64,000 bases of DNA from Poecilobothrus nobilitatus (lineage: Eukaryota > Arthropoda > Insecta > Diptera > Dolichopodidae): positions 212,494,093 through 212,558,092 of the forward strand of contig OX352773.1 in assembly GCA_947095535.1 (NCBI GenBank). The letters are read 5' to 3'. Shown piece by piece: positions 38,627 to 48,922 of the stretch. Each line of letters starts with the position of its first letter. The stretch's first letter is position 1. The translations under genes were made by a program, and so were the position numbers. The notes below the pieces were generated by a model. The model had not been told where the DNA came from and ran no database searches. It saw only the letters and a list, made by a program, of their open reading frames with translations.

Positions 38627-39781
38627 CAATATAAGCACAGTTGGGTGTGCGTTTAAAAGTACGCAAGAAGAACATAAATTTCGACTCAAGGACCAGACTA
38701 GTATTTTGTCAGCGGAACTATATGCAATTATGAAAGCACTTAAATATTGTATGCAGAAATACAAAGGTAGAAAGATCATTATATGCTCTGACTCCCTGGG
38801 TGGTCTTGAAGCAATTTTCTCAAGTACCTCCTGCCACCCTATAACTTTAAGAATCCGCGAACTATTGCAAGCGACAAGTAGTGAAATTGTTCTCATGTGG
38901 ATTCCTGGACCTGCAAGCATTGAGGAGAATGAAAGAGTGGACAAGCTGGCTAAGGAAGCAACTACAGATGAACCAGACCCGGACTTTAGATCTTAGGGAA
39001 CTGGTAAAAAAACACATATGGGAGAAATACAACATCAGATGGAATAACGAGCCTTCCTCAAATAAACTGAAAGAGATCAAACCAACGATCTCTAAATGGA
39101 AAAGCATTGACAGTATTAGCCGCAAAGCCTCAGTAATCTTAACGCGACTCAGAATTGGTCATTCAAGACTTACCCATAGCTATCTTTTTGAAAGCCAATT
39201 TGGTAATCCTCCAAGTTGCTTCTGTGACCTGAAATATCCATCACTATACGCCATATTTTTGAAGACTGCCCGCAATACAGCAACGACAGGCTGAAATTTA
39301 ACATGGAAGGTTAAGGGATCCTGGCGAAAGACTCCATTCAAGCCTCACACAATATTATTGATTTAATGAGCAGAATAGGTCTGGCCAACGAGATATAGTT
39401 ATGACTGTAATCAAGTGGTTGCACTTTTCTGACCTTTTCTTCTTCTTCGTACTTATTTCATTATTATTACTAACCATAATACTAACATTAGCCAATAATT
39501 ATTGACATCATACTAACATTAAAAAAAAAAAAAAAAAAAAATAAAAAATAAAAAAAATTACAAAAAAAAAAAAAAAATGTAGTTTGCCACTAACCATTAA
39601 TAATGATAACGTAATAATAAACTTAGATAATAAGAATATAAATACTAATTTACATAATAGGAATATAAATACTAACTTCGGATAATAAGATAAAATTTGT
39701 AAAAAAAAAAAATTAGTTTGAGGGCTTGAAAAACCTCTTGAGTTCATAAGCCCATTAAATAAAGTTTATTCTATTCTATTC
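38627..39781 (+). mobile_element. 5'-truncated I-like non-LTR retrotransposon copy
   Basis: A 1155-bp insertion bounded by a perfect 14-bp direct repeat (38613-38626 and 39782-39795). It contains the RNase H end of ORF2, then a 3' untranslated part with A-rich tracts (39520-39577, 39700-39712). The end is ttaaataaagtttattctat followed by tctattc, a T-rich simple-repeat terminus typical of LINEs that end in short repeats instead of pure poly-A. Truncation falls just inside the RNase H domain. RNase H is found in I, R1 and Loa-type clades, which is why I suggest an I-like origin. Confidence 0.85.
38628..39314 (+). pseudogene. RNase H and C-terminal tail of a non-LTR ORF2, frameshifted
   Basis: RNase H removes the RNA strand of the RNA-DNA hybrid made during element copying. 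The first frame (to 38998) reads VGCAFKS, then ILSAELYAIMKAL (catalytic Glu), IIICSDSLGGLEA (catalytic Asp), and IVLMWIPGPASIEENERVDK (last Asp). The normal GH of W.PGH.GI is GP. The domain starts after its first catalytic Asp (TDGS), which was lost by truncation. A second frame continues with HIWEKYNIRW and ILTRLRIGHSRLTHSYLF, and a third with HIFEDCPQYSNDRL, ending at TAA 39312-39314. The two frameshifts lie near 38990 and 39240. The tail pattern RLRIGH.RLTH plus H.F.DCP is standard for such LINEs. Non-functional. Confidence 0.9.
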
Positions 39782-39795
39782 CTCCCTAAACTAAC
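39782..39795 (+). repeat. Right target-site duplication of the RNase H element
   Basis: ctccctaaactaac, identical to 38613-38626. Confidence 0.85.
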
Positions 39796-42459
39796 TCATA
39801 AAATACAGAAACAAATAGAAAAAATTAGAAACTGATATTAAAGATTAAATGAGTCGTGAAAATATCGACCTGATTACAAAAATGAGGAAGAGTGTAGAGT
39901 AGATTGTGTTGACTCTAGAATAACCGCACGAGCATAATATATATTTGCCATAAATTTTGATCTTTTATAAAATTTCAGATGCTTAGTTTTTCAAGTACTT
40001 ACGAAGACATGACCATATAAATGCTAGCAGCTACTCAAACTACTCAAAATACAGCTTCTAAAAATTAATATAGATTATGACATATTACATACATACATAT
40101 ATTAATATACATTTCATTCTATTTTTCTTAATAAGATATTAATTAGTATTTACTATTTAGTACTTATTTAAATTGTAAGTTCTAAATTCTACTCTCATAT
40201 TATAGATATTATTTCTGTATTTTAAAATTTGTATTGTTGTTTTTAGAAAATACATATTTACATATATGTATTATCCTAATACAGCTAACATAATTTTTTT
40301 TTTTTTTTAACTTAAAAATTTCTATTTATTAACTTGAACGTAAATGTAATATGCATGCATATATAAACAAACATATGCATTCACATTTAATAAAAATGTT
40401 TCAAATTTATTGTTATTGGTTTAAGCATGAAATTTAAGTTTAAAGCCGAATTTAAAGAATCATCTCATAATATACATACATACATAACATGTATGTATGT
40501 ATATTATGAGATGATGCTATGTAATCATGTTACATGGTTACATTCGAAGTAGTAAATAAGTAGAGAAAAAGTTTTTTTTTTATTCTTATTATACATGCAT
40601 ACATACCGTAATATAATATATATGTAAATCAAAATAGAATACATTTTTTTGAAAAATTTTATTTTCTGATTTTTTTTTGTTTCATAAAAATTATATTGTC
40701 AAATTTTATGAATGTGTACCCACACGCCCCGGAGTAAACGTTTTATGTTTAAATAAAATCACATACATTATAATATGCATTTCGTTGGTGGTTAAAAAAA
40801 ATAAACAGTGTTTAAAAATTTACGTAATTATTAAAAACAAAACATAAAATTCCAAACAAAATTTTTAAAAAATTAAAATATATTAATAAAATCTATCAAT
40901 TTAAAAATTTTGACACCCTCATATCATATTCATATAATCATATTCATATTCTATACTAACTCAGTGTAAATATATAATACTAAAGCAATAATCATATATA
41001 TGGGAGAGGCAAACACAAATACATATACATTCTGAAGTATAAATAGGTATCTATACCTCAAAAAATACTACTACGATTTACAAACTAATAAAAAGCAAGT
41101 ACTAAAAAGACGGAAAGGATTAATATGTAAATACATAGAAAGTCGTCGTGCAAGAAATTTTGATAACCTAAATTTGCTAAAATTCCAGCCGGATCAAAAA
41201 GATAAAAACATTTTTTTTTTCCTCTCCTCTTTCTTTCTAATGATGCATAAACCTTGTAAGTCAACCAAGTGGTTTTTTCTGAAAAGGGATCCAAAAAACA
41301 ATGTTGGCATTATATAATGACGATGATGATGGTAAAAAATCATCAAGTAACTGTCACGTGAATGTGCTATTTATTTTGTTTATTTATTTTATTAGTTTAT
41401 TTATTTTGCTAAACGAATTGAAAGGGTTCAAGAATTAATGTGAAAAAAAAAAAACTATTTAAATAACCAACATTTATTTTTGATTTTTCATTATTTTCAG
41501 TTTTTAATTAATTTACATAAATTTTCATTAAATTGTTCACCCAATCACAAATTTTGGTTTTCAATTTTATGCATTTGCATACTAATTTGTATGTTAATAT
41601 TTTCATGTAATACTTTTTAAATGCTATCAATTGCAAAATGGAAAAAATAAATAATTTGTTTAAATAAAACTTGTAAAATATTAAATTTGTAAACATTGTA
41701 ATTAATGGTAGAAGCAATAAGCAAAACCACACTGTTAAAATATTTCTGACATTTCATTAAATTTTTAATTTTATTTATAGGTTGTATAAGAAAAATAGAT
41801 AAATTTGATTCTGTCATTACGATTAGTGTTAACGTTTTGCATCATTTTTGTACAGTTTGTACATTTTTTGGTCAAATGCCTTTCATAGGACTGGCTGAAT
41901 GTGTATATGTGGTTGACTTTTTGTAAAGACATGAACATATACTAAGAATGATTCAATTTATAATATTAAAAAATCTATCTTGAAAGACTGTAATGAGGTC
42001 AATGCACGAATTTTCTTGGGTAGTGTTGGACTTGAGCCAACTAAACGCCATCTCCTTTATAAACCTAAAATTATGTTAAAACCTGTGGTACAATTACAGT
42101 TTGATTTGGAGCTTTTGGTTTGAAAATTGGAATAAAGGAAATTGGGAAATGTGGGAAGTTACTGGGTGCAGAAAGCAATTTTTAGATTATATTGATGTTC
42201 TTTTTGAATTTAAGAATATTGTACATGTTGTGGTTGCAGATTTTTGGGAATACTTCCGGTAACTTAACCTATTTAATATTTGCGCTGTACCCATTACAAA
42301 GGAATTTTCATGTGAGGATCTGTGACATCTGGTGATGTTTAAGACATAAGCATTATTAGTCAGTGCATTATTAGCCATCCTTTTATCTTGGTTGAAGTTT
42401 TTAAGAGGAAGCAATCAAATTTTTATTTCTTCTGAATAGCTTCCTATACCAACAAAATA
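39796..42459. other. AT-rich non-coding DNA
   Basis: No gene recognised. A minus-strand frame at 41085-41294 begins with TTG and ends in a hydrophobic stretch; it is probably chance. The strong inverted repeat at 40.5 kb is listed separately. Confidence 0.5.
40459..40515. repeat. Perfect 27-bp inverted repeat with 3-nt spacer
   Basis: Arm 40459-40485 starts atcatctcataatatac and runs into three acat/tacat units. Arm 40489-40515 is its exact reverse complement, and the spacer is aac. Pairing stops at 40458/40516. It is the longest perfect hairpin I found in the window. Confidence 0.9.
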
Positions 42460-42990
42460 TCTATAAAATAGGGTGAGTGGTCATGTTGATGACCTGGATA
42501 TCTGAAATTTTCCGAAAACAAGTTTAATCTTATGCCAACGACCTTTGCAAAAATTTTGTTGGCCTAGAGCAACAAATTCGAATAGCTGCCATACAACTAT
42601 TATTTTTATATTAGCATAACTCAGCCGCTTAGCTTAGCTAAGATATTTAAAATTTTTTCGAAGGAAATTAAGTTTTATGTCAACGATTTCTACAATATAT
42701 GATTTATTTTCCAATGAATTCTACAATGAATTTCTATGAATTCTATTCTATTTGACGAAATTTCTAAACTCATATGTATTTTGGTTATTAATAAAGTTAG
42801 AAATCTGAAATTTTGTAAGAGATGATCAAGTTTTATGGCAAGAATTTCTCTAAAATATGTTTGGTTTAGTGCAACAGGTTCCAGTAAAGCTATCACACAA
42901 CTCCGTAACATAAATATGTTTCAGTACTAAGATATTTTAAATTTTCTAAAAGAAAATTAAATTTTATGAAACCAACATATATTACTTTCA
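42460..42990. repeat. Decayed tandem repeat of about 145 bp, roughly 3.5 copies
   Basis: Anchors tatgccaacga (42532), tatgtcaacga (42676), tatggcaagaa (42835) and tatgaaacca (42966) are 144, 159 and 131 bp apart. Each is preceded by a gatatttaaattttttcg-like stretch, and most are followed by ttggcctagagcaaca-like sequence. Heavily mutated. Unit length is close to that of the clean array at 44.3 kb, but the sequence is different. Confidence 0.6.
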
Positions 42991-43650
42991 TGTAGGTAAC
43001 TTAGAGTTGGCATAGTCCGCTTTAAACTTGTCCATACTATTTTTTCAATTCTTAATGTAAAATGTGTTGAAATTTAATTTTCAATGGCATATTTTGTCAT
43101 GCATTTAAAAAAAATATTTTAATTTAATACACTTTATATTCGGAATTTATTAAATGCCGAATTAAATTAAAATATGTAATTTTATTTTAATGAAATCGAA
43201 ACTATTTTTGTTTTTCATTATAAAGAAAATTAAGAAAAGTATCATGTATGCGCTTTTCAAAAAATGAAATCATAATATTTGCACAAAAACCTTTTAATTC
43301 AAATTAAAACCATTTAATTTAAAATTTAACTAAAGATTTTTGTACTCGTATACTTAAGTTATTATTAATGGACACTATTTTTGTATTGTGATATTTTGTT
43401 TTATATTAACTGTATTAAAAATTACAATTAGTTAAGGTCAATTGCATTATTTTAATATGGTGTGCAGGAATGCAATTTAAAATTTTTGATTATGCATACA
43501 TAGGAAATATAAAGACTGCATACTGCGATAATATTTTAGAATTAATTATCTAAGATTTTTTTTATATGTAAAATATTTAAAGGTTTAAAGACACGAATTT
43601 TAATACAATTTTTTCTTAAATTTAATATATGATTTTTTAATTAAAGTAAA
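42991..43650. other. AT-rich non-coding DNA, no gene seen
   Basis: No supported feature. Confidence 0.55.
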
Positions 43651-43677
43651 TTTATTTTTTTTTCTTATAGGTAAGTG
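43651..43677 (+). promoter_or_regulatory. Candidate recursive splice site (acceptor joined to donor)
   Basis: A polypyrimidine tract (tttatttttttttcttatag) ends in AG at 43670 and is followed at once by gtaagtg, a near-perfect 5' splice site. This zero-nucleotide exon arrangement is the hallmark of recursive splice sites, which split very long introns in flies. The absence of recognisable exons for tens of kb around fits a long intron on the plus strand. TATAG rather than the preferred NCAG lowers the score. Confidence 0.35.
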
Positions 43678-43810
43678 GCACGACAAACATATCTTTTAAC
43701 ATTCAGTTCATTATGTAAGTTTTATTATATTTTATATAATATGCATAATATATTTTTGTTCTACTGGTAATTTTACCATTGTGGTGATTTATAAAATTTA
43801 TCTACAAATT

Positions 43811-44038
43811 TCAGGAAGACTGACCAATCGTTACGGTTTTTGGGGAAATATTATTTTTTTTGTAGAAACTTAGTCTATAGCAAATGCTGTTGCGTTTTAA
43901 GTCCTCTTTGGCATCACTTTGCTCCGTCTTACATAATATATGATCTTCGTGCTCTATTGAAAAATGTCTTTTGTCTGTTGCTATTACCTTTAAGAAATGG
44001 GTAATGTAGTTTCTTACAACTTCAAAATTTTTATACAT
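43811..44038 (-). CDS. Uncertain 75-codon ATG open frame, no family recognised
   Basis: ATG at 44038-44036 and TGA at 43813-43811. The product (MYKNFEVVRNYITHFLK...) has a mixed, protein-like composition with Asp, Glu, His, Cys and Gln, unlike the Lys/Phe-rich chance frames elsewhere in the window. The local base composition is also less A/T-biased. I see no signal peptide, no transmembrane segment and no motif, and no TATA box or splice sites that would place it in a gene. By a rough estimate one or two frames of this length are expected by chance in so large a window. It may be a conserved non-coding block or a decayed exon instead. Confidence 0.15.
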   Translation of the reverse strand: MYKNFEVVRNYITHFLKVIATDKRHFSIEHEDHILCKTEQSDAKEDLKRNSICYRLSFYKKNNISPKTVTIGQSS

Positions 44039-44196
44039 TAGTTTTAATTTACAACACTATCAGATATTTATTGTCTTATTTTCTTATTACTTTGTTGAAA
44101 GAGCAGGTTAAATTATTATTATAATAATTTTAATATCTTTTAAATAAAATCATTGTTTTGTTTTCAAAATGAAATTTAAACAAGTAAAAGTAACAG

Positions 44197-44217
44197 TAAG
44201 TCGATGCAACCGACTTA
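44197..44217. repeat. 7-bp inverted repeat at the left edge of the TIR element
   Basis: taagtcg (44197-44203) pairs with cgactta (44211-44217) around atgcaac, just outside the TIR. It may be the true element end or part of the target. Confidence 0.6.
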
Positions 44218-44218
44218 T

Positions 44219-45652
44219 TTATACCCTACACCTAAAAAATTCAAATTAAATTAAAAATCCATAAGTTATTTTAGTTAGGTATTTAATATAACTAAGCTAA
44301 AAAAATAAATGCTTTTACAACCTTTGTACAAAATTTCAGATTTCTATCTTTATTGAATTCGAAAATATGCTTGTTAGATCTTGGGAAGTGTGTGAAGGCA
44401 CGCGGACCACCACTCCAATTCATCTCAAATTTTAGAGACATCAACAGGGTAGAACATTCTTATATCAAATTTCAAGTTTATATATTTATTAATTTCGAAG
44501 ATATGCTTGTTTGGTCTTAGGAGTTGTGTGGCAGATACCCGAACAACCATTCTAATTCATTTTAAATTTTGGACAAATCAGGGATTCAGGAAACAACAAC
44601 CTAGTAACAAATTTGAGGTTTCTATCTTTGTTAATTTCGAAGATATGCTTGTTCGGTTTTGGGAGTTGTATGGGAGGTACCCGAACGAGCACTCCAATTC
44701 ATCTCAAATTTTAGGCAAATCAGGTATTTAGGAAACAGCACCGTCGCATCAAATTTGAAGTTCCTATCTTTATTAATTTCGAAGATATGCATGTTCGGTT
44801 TTGGGAGTTGTATGGGAGGTACCCGAACAGCTCCTCCAATTCATCTCAAATTTTGGACAAATCAGGGGTTCAGGAAACAACACCCTAGTATCAGATTTGA
44901 AGTATGTATCTTTATTAATTTCGAATATATGCTTGTTCGGTTTTGGCAGTTGTATGGGTGGTATCCGAACGACCACTCCAATTCATCTCAAATTTTACGC
45001 AAATCAGGGATTTAGGAAACAGCACCCTCGTATCAAATTTGAAGTTCCTATCTTTATTAATTTCGAAGATATGCTTGTTCGGTTTTGGGAGTTGTATGGG
45101 AGGTACCCGAACAGCTTCTCCAATTCATCTCAAATTTTGGAAAAATCAGCGATTCAGGAAACAACACCCTAGTACCAAATTTGAAGTTTCTATCTTTATT
45201 AATTTCGAATATATGCTTGTTCGGTTTTGGGATTTGTATGGGAGGTATCCGAACAACCACTCCAATTCATCTCAAATTTTGGGGATATCAGGGATTCAGA
45301 AAAACACACCCTCGTACAAAATTTTAAGTTTCTATCTTTATTAATTTCGAAAATATGCGTATTAGGTTTTGGGAGTTGTATGGGAGGTACTCGAATGCAT
45401 GGTCCGATTTCGCCCATTTACAATCGCCGCCTTACCTTAGTCATTGTTAACCTACAGTATAAATTTCATCAAGATAGCATCATTATTTTTTGAGTTATCG
45501 TGCGTACGGACGGACGGACATCGCTAAATCGACTCCGGCGGTGATCCTGATTCAGAATATATATACATGTCTATACCTAACTCGCTTCCTTTTGGTGGTT
45601 ACAAACACCATACCAAAGTTAATATACCCTATACTTAATGTGTAGGGTATAA
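44219..45652 (+). mobile_element. Non-autonomous TIR element carrying a 142-bp tandem array (family A)
   Basis: Exact 13-bp terminal inverted repeats ttataccctacac (44219-44231) and gtgtagggtataa (45640-45652) bound a 1434-bp element. Its core is the tandem array. Its right flank has a signature: gagttatcgtgcgtacggac, two more ggac units, catcgctaaatcgactcc, atatatatac, then a terminal hairpin (ataccctata against tgtagggtat, 45624-45650). From memory, tails of this type are very common in fly dispersed repeats; I cannot name the family. No transposase is encoded. I could not find a convincing target-site duplication. The right end touches the first base of a family C copy. Confidence 0.75.
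44327..45395 (+). repeat. 142-bp tandem array, about 7.5 units, alternating unit types
   Basis: The anchor gaagatatgc and its variants starts at 44361, 44497, 44639, 44781, 44923, 45065, 45207 and 45349. The first step is 136 bp and the next six are exactly 142 bp. Units alternate: those ending aacaacaccctag with gaacagctcctcc-like cores, and those ending aacagcaccctcg with gaacgaccactcc-like cores and gtatccgaac. This gives a 284-bp dimeric period over units 4-7. Because 142 is not a multiple of 3, overlapping long open frames arise in every frame on both strands; they are by-products and not genes. Confidence 0.95.
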
Positions 45653-46498
45653 CAAGGCAGAATGTAAACCAAAAGTTGTTAAAAGCGCACATTTCCAAAA
45701 GGTAATACAAATTGTGTTTATAATTGTGACTTGCATCAAAATTTGAAAAATTTCCTATAAGAAAAAAATGTGAAAATAGGACTTTTTTATAATTTTGAAG
45801 GGCTGTAATTCCGGAACTCTATATAACTATGAAAAACCGTTAACACACGTAAAAATATATATTACTGAAGCTTTAATTTTTAAGTTTTGCCGCACAAGAA
45901 TTTGAGCAGGTGCTTAAGTTGCAGGTGCCTAAAAATAGCAAATTTTCAATTTTTGAACCCTAATAGCTCATAAACAGGGGATGGTTCAAAAAAATTTCTG
46001 AGGAAACTTATTCTAATTCTAAAAATTCTTTCTTACCCCAAAATTTCAAATCCCTATCTAAAATCGTGTAGGAGTTATAAAGGTAGAAAAATCATGCATG
46101 CATGCAATCATCAAAATTTGATTTTCGCATAACCGTAAATTTAAATCTTTAATTAAAAAAAAAATGTATAATTTTGATATTCATTTATAAAGGTAAGAAA
46201 AATTTTCCGGTCGAATGGCGTTTTCAAGATTGAAAAAATGTTAAGCAGAACATGAGGTATACAAATTTAAAAATAGGGTTTTTTCAAAATTTACGGGGCT
46301 GTAGCTTCATAATGGATGGGGCTAAAATAAAAAAAAGTTGCTCTACAACATTAATTTTTTTATGAGACCAACCCATGGTTAAAAATTGTTTTCTCTATCT
46401 TTAACAGTGTAGAAGTTTTGTAAACAGACAAACGGACGGACAGAGAGAAAATATAATAAGCAATTTTTTTTTAATTTTTTTTGGAAATGTGCTAGAAA
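45652..46498 (+). mobile_element. Dispersed repeat family C, copy 3 (longest clear copy)
   Basis: Starts acaaggcagaatgtaaacc immediately after the family A TIR. It contains agcgcacattt, aaaaaaatgtgaaaatagg, caggtgcttaagttgcaggt, cctaatagctcataaac, gttaagcagaacatgagg and tatgagaccaacccatgg. It ends agaagttttgtaaacagaca, aacggacggacagag, aataagca and ggaaatgtgctagaaacc. About 847 bp, no coding capacity. Relative to copy 1 it has an extra central block shared with copy 2. Confidence 0.7.
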
Positions 46499-48734
46499 CC
46501 AAAATAAAGTATAAAAGAACTCGAATATCTGAAATTGATAAATTTTTAGTGTGAAGATAATAAAATACTTTAGTAATTTCTTTCTTTGTTCATTTCTTTG
46601 TTTGTTTGTTGGGATGATTACATTGTATTGCAAAAAAACTAAATCTTGAATGCACAAAATCTTGAATTTTTTATTTTTTAAATTTTTGTGCAAAAATCTT
46701 GAAAAATTAGATTTGGAATGAAAATATAAAATTTTGTGTTCAATTTCTTTCAAAAGTTTTGAAAAATTAGTACTATACATTTTATGTTGGTGGGTGTTTT
46801 TAGGGCTGCCACTTTTTAAAATACTTTTGTGTTGAAATATGCATGAGAAAAAAATAATTAGGAGGGAGAATTTAAAGATTTTCTTTGAAAAAGTTAATTT
46901 CTTTTACTTTTTTGAATATTTTTTTCTCAAAAAAATTTTAGTTTTTAAAATTTCTTTTTTTTTTTTCCAAGATGCCGGGTGTGTTCAAAAATTTTTTTTT
47001 ATGTTAAATTCATTTCACGATTTTATTCATGAAATTTTAAATTTCTTTTTGGATTTTACTGAAAAACTTTAACCAAAAACTTAAGTTCCTTGAATTTATA
47101 AGTAAACAATTTTTAATATGTATATTTTTTTTTTGGTTGCCCAAACGTTTTTCCATTTTCATAAATCTTTACATATTTTTATTTTTGTTTTGTTTTTATA
47201 TTTTTGTATAGTTTGGTATTTGCAAAGTAAAATTTTTTACCAAAGTAGAAATATTAGAAAATTCTTAAGAATTTTATCCTGTTGAGCCAATTTTATCCAA
47301 AGCCAGAAAACAAAACAAAAATAAAAAAAAAAAAATGGTTTGTATCTACAATGTTTATTGCACGAATGATTTATGATTACTATAAAGTTTCAATGATACC
47401 ATCCCAACTTGGTTTAATTTATCACTTTTTTACTATAAAAAGGATAGTAAATGATTCGTTTCTTAACACTTTTCATTCCTCCTTCTTCCCATATTCTCAT
47501 TACATATTACTCGTCTTTGTTTCTATGCTGTATAATTTTCCGCTCTTTTATCTTATAATTTTTGAATTTACTTTAATTTTTACTTTCAAACCCTTATAGT
47601 ACGCGGGTTAAGGAAAAACTTTATATTTTATTTTCGATGACTAAGTTTGTGGTTTTAAGAAGGTAGATACATATTTTCTTTTTATATTTAAAAACAAAAA
47701 AAAAAAAAAGCATTGAGCAAAAAACATGATGAGAAAGAAAAAAATTCACCACACCATGGGGAGGAATTAATTAAGAAATAAGAAAAGTTTTTTTTTTATA
47801 ATTTATTTTTTTTACCTTTAGATACAAAAAAAAAATAACAAAGAAAGATGAACAAAGTATATTTTATTAATATAATTTGTAATAAATGGTAATGGTTCGT
47901 GATAAAAAAAGAACCAAAAGAAAACCAAAAGTAATAATAAAAAAAAAAAAATATCGTAGTTTGTATAAACTAATAAAAACAAAAAAAAAACCAGATAGTC
48001 AGCAGTAATCGTTTGTAAAATGGCTTAAAGCTTAATGTAAACGCCACATTATAATTGAAAAATTAAACATTAAAAATGGCTAAAAGTCAAAATAGTACAG
48101 TATTTGTTATATTAGTTATTAATGATGTCTAGTTCTGCCTTTTTTTTTTTTTTGGTTTTATTGAAATTAAAAAAAATATTGTCTGAAATAAAATTGTTGT
48201 TACGTTAGCTTGGATTATGTTGAGACAATCATAAAAATTTTCAAATTGTTGAATATTATAAACAGTTGACTTTAACCTGAAAATAATAAACTGATCAATT
48301 ATGTTATCAATTTTCTATATAGGAATATGTTTCATCACCGAATCTCTTAAGACAATAAACTTAATTCCCACATTATTTAGAATTTCACTAAAAAGTATAT
48401 AAGACGTCAATATTTATATAAATTTTTAAATATTGATTGCTATAATTTATCGATTATTTGATAGAAGTGGGTATTTTATATGCTATTTATTTACTTATAA
48501 CTTTGCAATAATATGGTTTTGGCTTACATATAGTCCTAATTTGATTAATAGTCAAAGGATTAGTCAATATAAATATTTTGTTCATTTAAAAAAAGCGAGA
48601 TATTCTTAATTTTTTTTTTTGCGATGTTTTTCAAATTGATGCGAATTGTCCTTAAAATTATTTAAGGTATTATAAAAAAATTATTCTCTAATAGAATTTG
48701 AAAGAAATTGCCATTAAGAATGATGTATTACAGC
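46499..48734. other. AT-rich non-coding DNA, no gene seen
   Basis: Open frames here (46379-46780 -, 46839-47072 +, 47282-47599 +) encode Phe/Lys/Ile-rich strings typical of AT-rich DNA and match no family. Confidence 0.6.
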
Positions 48735-48922
48735 CTATCGGGCAATAATTCCCTTGGGGGTTATGTTACATCAATAAGGTGTTATGATAACAAAATTTTG
48801 TTTTGGGATTATGCCCTCATCGGCGATGGGGCACTGTATTAAATTTAAAGCGATTAAATTTTACCAGCGATGATCCCAAATGGGATGATAAATATCCCCC
48901 GATTAAACATAACACCATTATT
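48735..48922. repeat. Cluster of inverted repeats, possible 150-bp MITE
   Basis: aataaggtgttatg (48773-48786) is inverted at 48908-48922 (cataacaccattatt), giving imperfect TIRs 150 bp apart. Inside are two further hairpins: gccctcatcggcgatggggc (48813-48832) and atcccaaatgggat (48873-48886). The left flank tatcgggcaataattccc (48737-48754) is an imperfect inverted copy of tgggattatgccctcatc (48804-48821). G+C is far above its surroundings. No target duplication was found. Confidence 0.55.

Noticed and set aside
41085..41294. Frame ending in a hydrophobic stretch on the minus strand
   Set aside because: Starts at TTG instead of ATG, and no family or gene context.
44507..45493. Many overlapping open frames of 67-133 codons on both strands (for example MGVVWEVPE... 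type products)
   Set aside because: They are translations of the 142-bp tandem array; the unit length is not a multiple of 3, so every frame is visited. No independent coding evidence.
46379..47599. Frames of 77-133 codons
   Set aside because: Phe/Lys/Ile/Leu composition expected from AT-rich DNA, no motifs, no start context or splice structure.
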